Assembly: GCA_048595745.1 (NCBI GenBank)
Contig: CP184361.1
DNA length: 64,000 bases
Strand: one strand, 5' to 3'
DNA from: Aquipseudomonas alcaligenes_A
Lineage (GTDB): Bacteria; Pseudomonadota; Gammaproteobacteria; Pseudomonadales; Pseudomonadaceae
This document shows positions 8,503-17,057 of this stretch, piece after piece. Position 1 is the first letter of the stretch. Each line of letters starts with the position of its first letter. Under the pieces are notes generated by a model. It had not been told where the DNA came from, searched no databases, and was given only the letters and a program-made list of their open reading frames with translations. The translations under genes were made by a program, and so were the position numbers.

Positions 8503-8518
8503 TGGCAGGTTCCATGCA
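8503..8518 (+). promoter_or_regulatory. Sigma54-like (-24/-12) element upstream of phaC1; rest of the 300-bp gap is featureless
   Basis: TGGCAGG-N4-ATGCA has the essential GG and GC doublets 10 bp apart, as in the consensus TGGCACG-N4-TTGCA, and lies about 130 bp before phaC1. The -24 half is inside a small GGAAC-N6-GTTCC inverted repeat (8498-8513). A sigma54-type promoter has been proposed for phaC1 in P. aeruginosa. In the remainder of 8350-8649 I see only G+C-rich sequence with no convincing ORF. Confidence 0.5.
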
Positions 8519-8649
8519 TTTGCCCAGGCGAATGCGAAGAAAGCGCGGAGTTCCCTCCGCACCCGGCAAACCCGAGCAGTACCAGCCCTTCGCCCTGTGC
8601 CTTTCACAGCTGCAGTTGGTATTCGTCTCAGGACAATGGAGCGTCGTAG

Positions 8650-10329
8650 ATGACCCACAAAAATAATGAAGACCTGCATCGCCAAGCCTCGGAAAACACC
8701 TTGGGACTGAACCCGGTGATCGGCTTGCGCGGCAAGGATCTACTCACTTCTGCCCGCATGGTGCTGGCCCAGGCCATCAAGCAACCTTTTCACAGCGCCA
8801 AGCATGTGACGCATTTCGCTCTCGAACTGAAGAACGTGATGCTCGGCCAGTCCGCGCTGACCCCCGAGGCCGATGATCGTCGTTTCGCCGACCCGGCCTG
8901 GAGCCAGAACCCGCTGTACCGCCGCTACCTGCAGACCTACCTGGCCTGGCGCAAGGAACTGCACGACTGGATCGAGGACAGCAACCTCTCCGAGCAGGAC
9001 ACCAGCCGCGGCCATTTCGTCATCAACCTGATGACCGAAGCCATGGCGCCGACCAACAGCATGGCCAACCCGGCAGCGGTCAAGCGCTTCTTCGAAACCG
9101 GCGGCAAGAGCCTGCTCGACGGCCTTTCCCACCTGGCCAAGGACATCATCAACAATGGCGGCATGCCCAGCCAGGTGAAGATGGATGCCTTCGAGGTCGG
9201 CAAGAACCTCGCCACCAGCGAAGGCGCCGTGGTGTTCCGCAATGACCTGCTGGAGCTGATCCAGTACAAACCCATCACCGAGCAGGTACATGAGCGTCCG
9301 CTGCTGGTGGTTCCGCCGCAGATCAACAAGTTCTATGTCTTCGACCTGTCGCCGGAGAAGAGCGTGGCGCGCTTCCTCCTGCGCAACGGCATCCAGACCT
9401 TCGTGGTGAGCTGGCGCAACCCGACCAAGGCGCAGCGCGAATGGGGCCTGTCGACCTACATCGAGGCGCTCAAGGAAGCCGTCGACGCGGTCACCGAAAT
9501 TACCGGCAGCAAAGACATCAACATGCTGGGCGCCTGCTCGGGCGGCATCACCATTTCCTCGCTGCTCGGCCACTACGCCGCCCTCGGCGAGAAAAAGGTC
9601 AACTCCATGACCCTGCTGGTCAGCGTGCTGGACACCAAGCTGGACACCCAGGTCGCGCTGTTCGCCGACGAGAAGACCCTTGAGGCCGCCAAGCGCCGCT
9701 CTTACCAATCCGGCGTGCTGGAAGGCAAGGACATGGCCAAGGTGTTCGCCTGGATGCGCCCGAACGACCTGATCTGGAACTACTGGGTCAACAACTACCT
9801 GCTGGGTAACGAGCCGCCGGTGTTCGACATCCTCTACTGGAACAACGACACCACGCGCCTGCCGGCCGCCTTGCACGGCGACCTGATCGAGCTGTTCAAG
9901 ACCAACCCGCTGACCCGTGCCGGCGCCCTGGAAGTCTGCGGTACGCCGATCGACCTCAAGCAGGTCACCAGCGACATCTACTGCGTGGCCGGCACCACCG
10001 ACCACATCACGCCCTGGGAAGCCTGCTACAAGTCCTCGCTGCTGTTCGGCGGCAAGGTCGAGTTCGTGCTGTCCAACAGCGGTCATATCCAGAGCATCCT
10101 CAACCCGCCGGGCAACCCCAAGGCGCGCTTCGTCACCAACAGCGAGCCGGCGGCCAATGCCCGCGAATGGCAGGAGAAAGCGACCAAGCATGCCGACTCC
10201 TGGTGGCTGCACTGGCAGCAGTGGTTGGCCGAACGCTCCGGTAAGCTGAAGAAGACTCCGGCCGCACTGGGCAACAAAGCGTACACACCGGGCGAGGCCT
10301 CCCCCGGCACCTATGTCCATGAGCGCTGA
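8650..10329 (+). CDS. phaC1: Class II poly(3-hydroxyalkanoate) synthase 1
   Basis: A 559-residue PhaC that polymerises (R)-3-hydroxyacyl-CoA (C6-C14) on the granule surface. The lipase-like box is GACSGG, with the nucleophile Cys296; the other triad members by position are Asp451 (TDHITPW) and His479 (SNSGHIQS). Length and the C-terminus (EASPGTYVHER) are typical of PhaC1. It is first in phaC1-Z-C2-D, and phaC2 downstream is a clear paralogue with the same core. An A-rich Crc/Hfq-type motif overlaps codons 4-6, suggesting catabolite repression of translation. Confidence 0.96.
   Translation: MTHKNNEDLHRQASENTLGLNPVIGLRGKDLLTSARMVLAQAIKQPFHSAKHVTHFALELKNVMLGQSALTPEADDRRFADPAWSQNPLYRRYLQTYLAWRKELHDWIEDSNLSEQDTSRGHFVINLMTEAMAPTNSMANPAAVKRFFETGGKSLLDGLSHLAKDIINNGGMPSQVKMDAFEVGKNLATSEGAVVFRNDLLELIQYKPITEQVHERPLLVVPPQINKFYVFDLSPEKSVARFLLRNGIQTFVVSWRNPTKAQREWGLSTYIEALKEAVDAVTEITGSKDINMLGACSGGITISSLLGHYAALGEKKVNSMTLLVSVLDTKLDTQVALFADEKTLEAAKRRSYQSGVLEGKDMAKVFAWMRPNDLIWNYWVNNYLLGNEPPVFDILYWNNDTTRLPAALHGDLIELFKTNPLTRAGALEVCGTPIDLKQVTSDIYCVAGTTDHITPWEACYKSSLLFGGKVEFVLSNSGHIQSILNPPGNPKARFVTNSEPAANAREWQEKATKHADSWWLHWQQWLAERSGKLKKTPAALGNKAYTPGEASPGTYVHER
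8659..8666 (+). promoter_or_regulatory. Crc/Hfq catabolite-repression (CA-type) motif at the phaC1 start
   Basis: AAAAATAA fits the AANAANAA target of Hfq/Crc and lies within codons 4-6 of phaC1, where binding would block translation initiation. Crc control of phaC1 has been reported in P. putida. Confidence 0.5.
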
Positions 10330-10443
10330 GTTACACCTGCTGTCGTAACGCTGCACCCTGCGCAGTACTGCCCGCAGCACCCGGAAGTGCTGCACGCCGC
10401 AAGGGCCCAGGCCCGAGCGTCGCCACCCGCACAAGCGGGAGAT

Positions 10444-10473
10444 TGGCAAGCGGCTCCGGAAGGCCGCTTGCCA
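10444..10473 (+). terminator. Hairpin between phaC1 and phaZ
   Basis: An 11-bp perfect stem (10444-10454 with 10463-10473) and 8-nt loop lie in the 169-bp gap before phaZ. No U-tract follows. It may attenuate read-through or set an mRNA end so that phaC1 exceeds phaZ-C2-D. Confidence 0.5.
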
Positions 10474-10498
10474 CGGATTCATGTATAGGGCCTAGCGC

Positions 10499-11356
10499 AT
10501 GCCGCAACCTTTCGTTTTTCGCACCATAGAGCTGGATGGCCAGACCATCCGCACTGCGGTCCGCCCCGGCAGCAGCAACCTGACGCCACTGCTGATCTTC
10601 AACGGCATCGGCGCCAACCTGGAGCTGGTGATGCCCTTCGTCCGCGCGCTGGACCCGGACCTGGAAGTGATTGCCTTCGATGTTCCCGGCGTCGGCGGCT
10701 CATCGACCCCGAGCACGCCCTACCGGTTCCCTGGCCTGGCCAAACTGGCAGCGCGCATGCTCGACTACCTGGACTATGGCCAGGTCAACGCCATTGGCGT
10801 GTCCTGGGGCGGCGCACTGGCACAGCAGTTCGCCCACGACTACCCGGAACGCTGCAAGAAGCTGGTGCTGGCCGCCACCTCGGCCGGCGCGGTGATGGTA
10901 CCGGGCAAGCCCAAGGTGCTGTGGCGCATGGCCAGCCCCAAGCGCTATATCCAGCCGTCCTACGGCGTACACATCGCCCCGGACATCTACGGCGGCGCTT
11001 TCCGTCGCGACCCCAAGCTGGCCCTGGCGCACGCCTCCAAGGTCCGCTCGGGCGGCAAGATGGGCTACTACTGGCAGCTGTTCGCCGGCCTCGGCTGGAC
11101 CAGCATCCACTGGCTGCACCGCATTCGCCAGCCCACCCTGGTCCTTGCCGGAGACGATGATCCGCTGATCCCGCTGGTCAACATGCGCCTGCTGGCCTGG
11201 CGCATTCCCAACTCGGAACTTCATGTGATCGACGACGGTCACCTGTTTCTGGTGACGCGCGCCGAAGCGGTAGCACCTATCATCATGAAGTTCCTCCAGG
11301 AGGAACGGCAGCGCGCGGTGATGCATCCGCAGCCGCAGCCCGTTCGCAGTCACTGA
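10499..11356 (+). CDS. phaZ: Intracellular medium-chain-length PHA depolymerase
   Basis: A 285-residue alpha/beta hydrolase that releases hydroxyalkanoic acids from stored granules. Catalytic residues are in place: nucleophile Ser102 in GVSWGG, Asp221 (GDDDPL) and His248 (DDGHLF), the same positions as in the characterised P. putida enzyme. It has no signal peptide, so it is granule-bound and intracellular. It lies between the two synthase genes, the conserved type II layout. The start ATG follows a weak AGGG-like site, so initiation may depend partly on upstream translation. Confidence 0.96.
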   Translation: MPQPFVFRTIELDGQTIRTAVRPGSSNLTPLLIFNGIGANLELVMPFVRALDPDLEVIAFDVPGVGGSSTPSTPYRFPGLAKLAARMLDYLDYGQVNAIGVSWGGALAQQFAHDYPERCKKLVLAATSAGAVMVPGKPKVLWRMASPKRYIQPSYGVHIAPDIYGGAFRRDPKLALAHASKVRSGGKMGYYWQLFAGLGWTSIHWLHRIRQPTLVLAGDDDPLIPLVNMRLLAWRIPNSELHVIDDGHLFLVTRAEAVAPIIMKFLQEERQRAVMHPQPQPVRSH

Positions 11357-11473
11357 TCGCACAACTGTAGTGCTACTCCGGCAGGCTCGCCCCAGGGCGA
11401 TGCCGGCCGGACAGGGAAGAATTTTCGCGCGGCAGTCTGGAATGCCCACCGGCGCGCCTTGGTACAAGCCTTG

Positions 11474-11492
11474 CTGTCATCGGTTATGACAG
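11474..11492. promoter_or_regulatory. Perfect 7-bp inverted repeat before phaC2
   Basis: CTGTCAT-N5-ATGACAG lies 22 bp upstream of the phaC2 ATG in the 157-bp phaZ-phaC2 gap. It is the right size for a dimeric repressor site; the binding protein is unknown, and PhaD is one candidate. Confidence 0.4.
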
Positions 11493-11513
11493 TTTGACGA
11501 CGGAGCCTGCCCC

Positions 11514-13196
11514 ATGCGAGACAAGACTGCACCGGGATCCATGCCGGTACCCGCACACTTCATGAATGCGCAGAGCGCGATGGTCGGCCTGCGCGGTCGC
11601 GACCTGTTCTCCACCCTGCGCACGCTGGCCTTCCAGGGCCTGCGCCAACCGGTGCACAGCACGCGACACCTGCTGTCGTTCGGCAAACAGTTGGGACGGG
11701 TGATGCTGGGCGACACGCCGCACCAGCCCAACCCGCAGGACAGTCGCTTCGCCGACCCCACCTGGCACCTCAACCCCTTTTACCGCCGCAGCCTGCAGGC
11801 CTACCTGGCCTGGCAGAAGCAGCTCAAGGCGTGGATCGACGAGAGCGATCTGTCGGCGGACGACCGCACCCGCGCGCACTTCCTGTTCTCTCTGCTCAAC
11901 GATGCCCTGGCGCCGTCCAATACCCTGCTCAACCCACTGGCGGTCAAGGAGCTGTTCAACAGCGGCGGCGCCAGCGTGATCCGTGGCGCACGCCAATTGC
12001 TCGACGACCTGCTGCACAACAGCGGCATGCCGCAGCAGGTCAACAAGCAGGCCTTCGAGGTTGGCCGCAACCTGGCCACCACACCGGGCGCCGTGGTGTT
12101 CCGCAGCGAGATGTTCGAGCTGATCCACTACAAGCCGATGAGCGAGAAGCAGTACGCCACGCCCTTGCTGGTGGTGCCACCGCAGATCAACAAGTTCTAC
12201 ATCTTCGACCTCAGCCCGGAGAAGAGCTTCGTCCAGTACTGCCTGAAGAACGGCCTGCAGGTGTTCATGATCAGCTGGCGCAACCCGGACGCGCGCTATC
12301 GCGAGTGGGGCCTGTCCAGCTATGTGCAGGCGGTCGAGGACGCCACCGAGGTGTGCCGCCTCATCACCGGCAGCAAGGAAGTGAACCTGATGGGTGCCTG
12401 CGCTGGCGGCCTGACCATTGCCGCCCTGCAGGGCCACCTGCAGGCCAAGCGCCAGTTGCGCAAGATCGGCTGCGCCACCTACCTGGTCAGCCTGCTGGAC
12501 AGCCAGGTGGAGAGCCCGGCCATGCTGTTCGCCGACGAGCAGACCCTGGAGTCGGCCAAGCGCCGCTCCTACCAGAGTGGCGTGCTCGATGGCCGCGACA
12601 TGTCGCGGGTGTTCGCCTGGATGCGCCCCAACGACCTGATCTGGAATTACTGGGTCAACAACTACCTGATGGGCAAGGAGCCGCCGGCCTTCGACATCCT
12701 CTACTGGAACAACGACAACACCCGCCTGCCGGCGGCGCTGCATGGCGACCTGCTCGACCTGTTCAAGCACAACCCGCTGATCCGCGCCGGCGGCCTGGAG
12801 GTCTGCGGCACGCCGATCGACCTGTCCAAGGTCAACCTCGACAGCTTCAGCGTGGCCGGCATCAACGACCACATCACGCCCTGGGACACGGTGTACCGCT
12901 CCACCCTGCTGCTGGGCGGCAGCCGCCGCTTCATCCTGTCCAACAGCGGGCATATCCAGAGCATCCTCAACCCGCCGGGCAACCCCAAGGCCACCTACTT
13001 CGAGAACGGCAAGCTGACCAGCGACCCGCGTGCCTGGTACTACGACGCGCAGAAACAGGAAGGCAGCTGGTGGCCGCAATGGCTGGAATGGATCCAGCAG
13101 CGCTCCGGGGAGCAGCGCGAAACGGTGTTCGCCCTCGGCAGCAACAAGTACCCGGCGATGGAAGCCTCGCCGGGCACCTACGTTCACATGCGCTGA
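11514..13196 (+). CDS. phaC2: Class II poly(3-hydroxyalkanoate) synthase 2
   Basis: A 560-residue paralogue of PhaC1 with the nucleophile Cys296 in GACAGG and the conserved NDHITPW and SNSGHIQS segments. It shares long identical stretches with phaC1 (for example the PNDLIWNYWVNNYL region), the result of an old duplication on either side of phaZ. Both synthases normally act in type II PHA producers, with overlapping substrate range. An ATG with a GGAG site 8 bp upstream supports the start. phaD follows after 77 bp. Confidence 0.96.
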   Translation: MRDKTAPGSMPVPAHFMNAQSAMVGLRGRDLFSTLRTLAFQGLRQPVHSTRHLLSFGKQLGRVMLGDTPHQPNPQDSRFADPTWHLNPFYRRSLQAYLAWQKQLKAWIDESDLSADDRTRAHFLFSLLNDALAPSNTLLNPLAVKELFNSGGASVIRGARQLLDDLLHNSGMPQQVNKQAFEVGRNLATTPGAVVFRSEMFELIHYKPMSEKQYATPLLVVPPQINKFYIFDLSPEKSFVQYCLKNGLQVFMISWRNPDARYREWGLSSYVQAVEDATEVCRLITGSKEVNLMGACAGGLTIAALQGHLQAKRQLRKIGCATYLVSLLDSQVESPAMLFADEQTLESAKRRSYQSGVLDGRDMSRVFAWMRPNDLIWNYWVNNYLMGKEPPAFDILYWNNDNTRLPAALHGDLLDLFKHNPLIRAGGLEVCGTPIDLSKVNLDSFSVAGINDHITPWDTVYRSTLLLGGSRRFILSNSGHIQSILNPPGNPKATYFENGKLTSDPRAWYYDAQKQEGSWWPQWLEWIQQRSGEQRETVFALGSNKYPAMEASPGTYVHMR

Positions 13197-13273
13197 GGCG
13201 CGGCGAAAGCGCTGGCCGGGCGCCGCCCCGGCCGGTTATCGTCGAGTCCCCGGCGGCCACTCAAGATCATGGA

Positions 13274-13888
13274 ATGAAGACCCGCGACCGCATCCTCGAA
13301 ACCGCCCTGCAGTTGTTCAACGAACAGGGCGAACCCAACGTCTCCACCCTCGAAATCGCCACCGAGATGGGCATCAGCCCGGGCAACCTTTATTACCACT
13401 TCCACGGCAAGGAACCGCTGGTGATGGAGCTGTTCGAGCGCTTCCAGGCCGAGCTGGCACCGCTGCTCGACCCGCCGCACGAGGCCGAACTGGGCGCCGA
13501 GGACTACTGGCTGTTCCTGCACCTGATCGTCGAGCGCCTGGCCTCGTACCGCTTCCTGTTCCAGGACCTGTCCAACCTCTCCGGGCGCCTGCCCAAGCTG
13601 GCACGCGGCATCCGCCAGTGGCTCAACCAGCTCAAGCGCACCCTGGCCAGCCTGCTGGCCCGGCTCAAGGCCCTTGGCCAGTTGCGCAGCGACACTCCCG
13701 CCCTGGGCCAGCTGGTCGAGCAGATCACCCTGACCCTGCTGTTCTCCCTGGACTACCAGCGCATCCTCGGCGCCCAGGGCGAAGTCCGCCTGGTGGTGTT
13801 CCAGGTGATGATGCTGGTCGCCCCGCACCTCACCGATGAACCACGCCACGCCGCCGAACGTATCGCCCAGCGCTACCTGGAAGCCTGA
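13274..13888 (+). CDS. phaD: TetR-family regulator of the PHA cluster
   Basis: A 204-residue TetR-like protein. The N-terminal helix-turn-helix is RDRILETALQLFNEQG ... EIATEMGISPGNLYYHF; the rest is an all-helical ligand domain. PhaD activates the phaC1 and phaI promoters in P. putida and is thought to respond to a beta-oxidation intermediate. I start it at the ATG of MKTRDR, since an upstream open frame crosses phaC2 antigenically unrelated sequence in another phase. It is last in the phaC1-Z-C2-D group and ends at a bidirectional terminator shared with phaF. Confidence 0.94.
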   Translation: MKTRDRILETALQLFNEQGEPNVSTLEIATEMGISPGNLYYHFHGKEPLVMELFERFQAELAPLLDPPHEAELGAEDYWLFLHLIVERLASYRFLFQDLSNLSGRLPKLARGIRQWLNQLKRTLASLLARLKALGQLRSDTPALGQLVEQITLTLLFSLDYQRILGAQGEVRLVVFQVMMLVAPHLTDEPRHAAERIAQRYLEA

Positions 13889-13899
13889 CCCTGAAATGC

Positions 13900-13926
13900 A
13901 AAAGCCCGGCACTGGGCCGGGCTTTT
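13900..13926. terminator. Bidirectional terminator between phaD and phaF
   Basis: AAAAGCCCGGC (13900-13910) and GCCGGGCTTTT (13916-13926) form an 11-bp stem with A and T tracts on the two sides, so it can stop both convergent operons. Confidence 0.92.
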
Positions 13927-13942
13927 GTACATCCTGACGGGA

Positions 13943-14719
13943 TCAGGACGGGGTGGCGGGAGTCGCCGGAGCTGCGGCAGGAGCCGGTGCAGCGGCCGGA
14001 GCCGGCGCCGGAGCGGCAGGCTTGGCAGCAGCCGGTTTGGCGGCCGGTTTCGGCGCGGCAGGCTTCTTCACCGCCGGCTTCTTCGCGACAGCCGGCTTGG
14101 CAGCAGGCTTGGCGGCCGGTTTGGCAGCGGCGGGCTTCGCTGCGGGTTTCGCAGCAGCCTTGGCGGCAGGCTTGGCAGGCGCTTTCGCGGCCGGCTTGGC
14201 AGCAGGCTTGGCAACGACCTTGGCGGCGGCCTTGGCAACCGGCTTGACCGACTGACCGGTGAGCTTCTCGATCTGCTTGGTCAGGCTGTCGACCTTGGTC
14301 TGCAGAGCCTTCACCTCGTTACGGCTGGGCACGCCCAGACGCGAGATGGCGCTGTTCAGGCGCTTGTCGAAAGCCTCTTCCAGCTCGCTCCACTTGCCCA
14401 GGGCCTTGCCCTTGACTTCGTCGACCTTGGACTTGGCCGAACCGACGGTGCTGCCGACGCTGGACTTGACCACGTCGAGCTGCTTGTCGACTTCGGTCTT
14501 GGCCTTCTTCTCGGCCTTCTCGCCGTCCTTGACCAGGCCGTCGAACAGCTTGTTGCCGTCGTTGCTGATCTTGGAATAGGCGCCGAGACCGGCCAGCCAG
14601 ATCTGCCGCGAGTACTTCTCGATCTCGCCGATCCAGGAGTTGTTTTCCTTCTTGGCAGCCGCTTTCTTTGCCGCCGGTTTTGCTGCCGCTTTTGCAGCGG
14701 TAGGTTTCTTAACAGCCAT
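13943..14719 (-). CDS. phaF: PHA granule phasin / histone H1-like protein
   Basis: 258 residues: a short Lys/Ala leader, a phasin domain (about 28-140, beginning SWIGEIEKYSRQIWLAGLGAY), a coiled-coil stretch (VKALQTKVDSLTKQIEKL) and a C-terminal tail of Ala-Lys-Pro-Ala repeats like histone H1. In P. putida PhaF binds granules through the first domain and DNA through the tail, and helps distribute granules to daughter cells. The start at MAVKKPTAAK follows AAGGAGAG; an upstream Met adds 15 unsupported residues. phaI lies 10 bp upstream. The tail ends in an Ala/Pro/Thr-rich, lysine-free run. Confidence 0.94.
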   Translation of the reverse strand: MAVKKPTAAKAAAKPAAKKAAAKKENNSWIGEIEKYSRQIWLAGLGAYSKISNDGNKLFDGLVKDGEKAEKKAKTEVDKQLDVVKSSVGSTVGSAKSKVDEVKGKALGKWSELEEAFDKRLNSAISRLGVPSRNEVKALQTKVDSLTKQIEKLTGQSVKPVAKAAAKVVAKPAAKPAAKAPAKPAAKAAAKPAAKPAAAKPAAKPAAKPAVAKKPAVKKPAAPKPAAKPAAAKPAAPAPAPAAAPAPAAAPATPATPS

Positions 14720-14729
14720 CCTGCTCTCC

Positions 14730-15182
14730 TTATTGGGTACGCGCCACTCGCTCAAGCAAAGCATTCAACTCGTCCAGCTTAGCAGAGAGTGCCTCAACAT
14801 CCTGCTTGGAGGGAATACCCAGGCGGTTCAGTGCGCTGGCGACGCGGTTGTCGAAGGCCTTCTCGATCTTGTCGAACTGCACTTCAACCTTGCCTTTGAC
14901 TTCGGAAACGCTGCTCTTGACGCTGTTCAGCTGGGTTTCGATCTGGCTGTTGGCGGCATCAACCTGCTCGCTCACCAGCTTCTTGCCCTGCTTCTCCACG
15001 CCTTCGCCGGCCTTGACCAGCTCCTTGAAGTACTCGGCGCCTTCGGCACCGGCCTTGGCGTAGGCGCCCAGACCGGCCAGCCAGACCTTGCGGGCATAGG
15101 CTTTGACGTCGGTCAGAACGGTGAGTTTGTCTTCGACTTTCTCGACTGCGACTTTCTTCTTGGCGGCAACTTTAGTGGCCAT
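14730..15182 (-). CDS. phaI: PHA granule-associated phasin
   Basis: A 150-residue amphipathic phasin that coats PHA granules. The core (VKAYARKVWLAGLGAYAKAG) closely parallels the PhaF phasin domain; the C-terminal third is heptad-rich (EALSAKLDELNALLERVA), suggesting coiled-coil pairing with PhaF. The start MATKVAAKKK follows GAGGTG; an ATG six codons upstream lacks a ribosome-binding site. It is first in phaI-phaF, which converges on phaC1-Z-C2-D. Confidence 0.94.
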   Translation of the reverse strand: MATKVAAKKKVAVEKVEDKLTVLTDVKAYARKVWLAGLGAYAKAGAEGAEYFKELVKAGEGVEKQGKKLVSEQVDAANSQIETQLNSVKSSVSEVKGKVEVQFDKIEKAFDNRVASALNRLGIPSKQDVEALSAKLDELNALLERVARTQ

Positions 15183-15192
15183 GATGCACCTC

Positions 15193-15238
15193 GCGTTCAA
15201 AGTGATGGACTGGTGGTCCTTTGCCAGGACTTGAACGC
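15193..15238 (-). promoter_or_regulatory. Inverted repeat in the phaI leader
   Basis: GCGTTCAA (15193-15200) and TTGAACGC (15231-15238) are a perfect 8-bp inverted repeat; GTCCT (15216-15220) and AGGAC (15226-15230) are nested within it. It lies just upstream of the phaI ribosome-binding site. It could be an operator (PhaD is a candidate) or an mRNA leader fold. Confidence 0.4.
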
Positions 15239-15279
15239 AAGGTAGAGGGAAAAATTAGAAATCACATACTAGGGGCGAT

Positions 15280-15558
15280 TCAGGCCTGCAGGTGCTTGTC
15301 CAGTGTCTGCTCAATCTCGCGCTTGATCGTGCCGCCCAGCGCGGACAGCAGCAGGCCCAGCTTGAGTTCGACCCGCACGCTGTCGTCACCGACGGCAATG
15401 GTGCCGTCCGCACCGCTGCGCTTGAACTCCAGGGTGTCGCCGCTCCAGCGGTACTTCACGTCGTACTCGCTGGCCAGGCGCTGGGCCAGCGCCTCGGCCT
15501 TCTCGCGGGCAACGGCGAGGCCAAGGGAATGGGAACGTTCGACGGTGATACGGGACAT
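15280..15558 (-). CDS. Polyhydroxyalkanoic acid system protein (PHA granule region family)
   Basis: A small 92-residue protein (MSRITVERSHSLGLAVAREK...) of the PHA_gran_rgn family found beside phaI/phaF in pseudomonads. It alternates strands and helices and has no signal peptide or membrane helix. Its biochemical role is not established. It is on the same strand as phaI-phaF, 97 bp upstream of phaI, and divergent from ubiE. Confidence 0.85.
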   Translation of the reverse strand: MSRITVERSHSLGLAVAREKAEALAQRLASEYDVKYRWSGDTLEFKRSGADGTIAVGDDSVRVELKLGLLLSALGGTIKREIEQTLDKHLQA

Positions 15559-15672
15559 GCGTGACTCCTGCTGCGACCTGGTGTCACGCGACTATAACAG
15601 CTCCACCCGGCGCCAAGACAAAGGCCGGCCGGGGGTTTAGAATGGCCGCCACTTCGATTCAGGTGACGCGAC

Positions 15673-16443
15673 ATGAACGACCCGCGCAAGGCCCCAGAGC
15701 AGGAAAAGACCACCCACTTCGGCTTCCAGGACGTCCCGGAAAGCCAGAAGGCGGAGAAGGTCGCCGAAGTCTTCCACTCGGTGGCGGCCAAGTACGACCT
15801 GATGAACGACGTGCTCTCCGGTGGCCTGCACCGTCTGTGGAAGCGCTTCACCATCGAGTTGTCCGGTGTGCGCCCGGGCAACCGCGTACTGGACATCGCC
15901 GGCGGCACCGGCGACCTCACCCGCAAGTTCTCCAGTCTGGTCGGCCCGAGCGGCGAAGTGGTGCTCGCTGACATCAACGACTCCATGCTCAAGGTCGGTC
16001 GCGATCGTCTGCTGGACAAGGGCGTGGCCGGCAACGTGCAGTTCGTCCAGGCCGATGCCGAGGCACTGCCCTTCCCCGACAATCATTTCGACGTGGTCAC
16101 CATCGCCTTCGGCCTGCGCAACGTGACCCGCAAGGAGAACGCCCTGCGTTCCATGCTGCGCGTGCTCAAGCCGGGCGGCCGCCTGCTGGTGCTGGAGTTC
16201 TCCAAGCCGGGCAACCCGCTGCTGGCCAAGGCCTACGACACCTACTCGTTCAGCTTCATGCCGCTGGCCGGCAAGCTGATCACCAACGACGCCGACAGCT
16301 ACCGCTACCTGGCCGAGTCGATCCGCATGCACCCGGACCAGGAAACGCTCAAGGCGATGATGGTCGAGGCCGGCTTCGAGCGCGTCACCTACCACAACAT
16401 GACTGGCGGCATCGTCGCCCTGCACCGCGGCATCAAGCCCTGA
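15673..16443 (+). CDS. ubiE: Ubiquinone/menaquinone C-methyltransferase UbiE
   Basis: 256 residues, SAM-dependent. It adds the C-methyl of the quinone ring in ubiquinone synthesis. Motif I is LDIAGGTGDL (near residue 77), with post-motif segments QADAEALPFPDNHFD and LRVLKPGGRLLVLEF. The first of three overlapping genes ubiE-ubiJ-ubiB: its TGA shares a base with the ubiJ ATG (TGATG). No menaquinone genes are visible in the window, so ubiquinone is the likely product. Confidence 0.97.
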   Translation: MNDPRKAPEQEKTTHFGFQDVPESQKAEKVAEVFHSVAAKYDLMNDVLSGGLHRLWKRFTIELSGVRPGNRVLDIAGGTGDLTRKFSSLVGPSGEVVLADINDSMLKVGRDRLLDKGVAGNVQFVQADAEALPFPDNHFDVVTIAFGLRNVTRKENALRSMLRVLKPGGRLLVLEFSKPGNPLLAKAYDTYSFSFMPLAGKLITNDADSYRYLAESIRMHPDQETLKAMMVEAGFERVTYHNMTGGIVALHRGIKP

Positions 16444-17057
16444 TGCTGACCCAGGCGCTGCTGGCGGGCGTTGAGCTTGGTCTCAACCGTGTGCTGCAAA
16501 TGGACAGCACCGCGCTGCCGCGCCTGGCCCGGCTGGAAGGCAAGCTGATCGAGGTCGACTGCCAGAGCCCCGCGCTCAAGCTGTTCATCCTCCCTGGCGC
16601 CGAGGGCCTGCAACTGGCCAGCCATTGGGAAGGCGCCGACTGCGTGCTCAGCGCGCCTGCCAGCAGCCTGCTCAAGCTGGCCCTGGCCAAGGACAAGACT
16701 GCCATCCTGCACCGCCCGGAAGTCACCCTCAGCGGCGATAGCGCCGTGCTGCTGGAGTTGGCCGGCATCCTCCAGGACCTGGAGCTGGACTGGGAATACG
16801 AACTGTCGCGCTGGCTCGGCCCGGTCGGCAGCCAGCTGCTCGCGGGCCACCTGCGCAGCCGCGTGAACTGGGCCGGCGAAAGCCTGGACAGCCTGCGCCA
16901 GACCCTCGCCGATTACCTGGCCGAGGAATCGCGCAGCCTGGTCGGCGAGCGCGAAGCCCAGGCCCGCTTCGATGAACTGGACGACCTCAAGCTGGCCCTC
17001 GATCGCCTCGACGCGCGCATCGACCGCCTCGCCCGGAATCTGCACAAGAACTCATGA
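16443..17057 (+). CDS. ubiJ: Ubiquinone biosynthesis accessory factor UbiJ
   Basis: 204 residues, with an SCP2 sterol-carrier-like domain over the first ~120 residues and a C-terminal helical coiled coil (DDLKLALDRLDARIDRLARNL). UbiJ, with UbiK, helps organise the soluble Ubi complex and binds lipid intermediates. It starts by overlapping the ubiE stop and ends by overlapping the ubiB start by 4 bp (ATGA), so translation of the three is coupled. Confidence 0.93.
   Translation: MLTQALLAGVELGLNRVLQMDSTALPRLARLEGKLIEVDCQSPALKLFILPGAEGLQLASHWEGADCVLSAPASSLLKLALAKDKTAILHRPEVTLSGDSAVLLELAGILQDLELDWEYELSRWLGPVGSQLLAGHLRSRVNWAGESLDSLRQTLADYLAEESRSLVGEREAQARFDELDDLKLALDRLDARIDRLARNLHKNS

Noticed and set aside
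11831..13273. A long upstream extension of phaD through phaC2
   Set aside because: Frame artefact over phaC2; phaD is a 204-residue TetR protein starting at 13274.
13943..14240. Tandem DNA repeats in the 3' part of phaF
   Set aside because: They encode the normal Ala-Lys-Pro histone-like tail, a family feature, not a mobile or CRISPR repeat.
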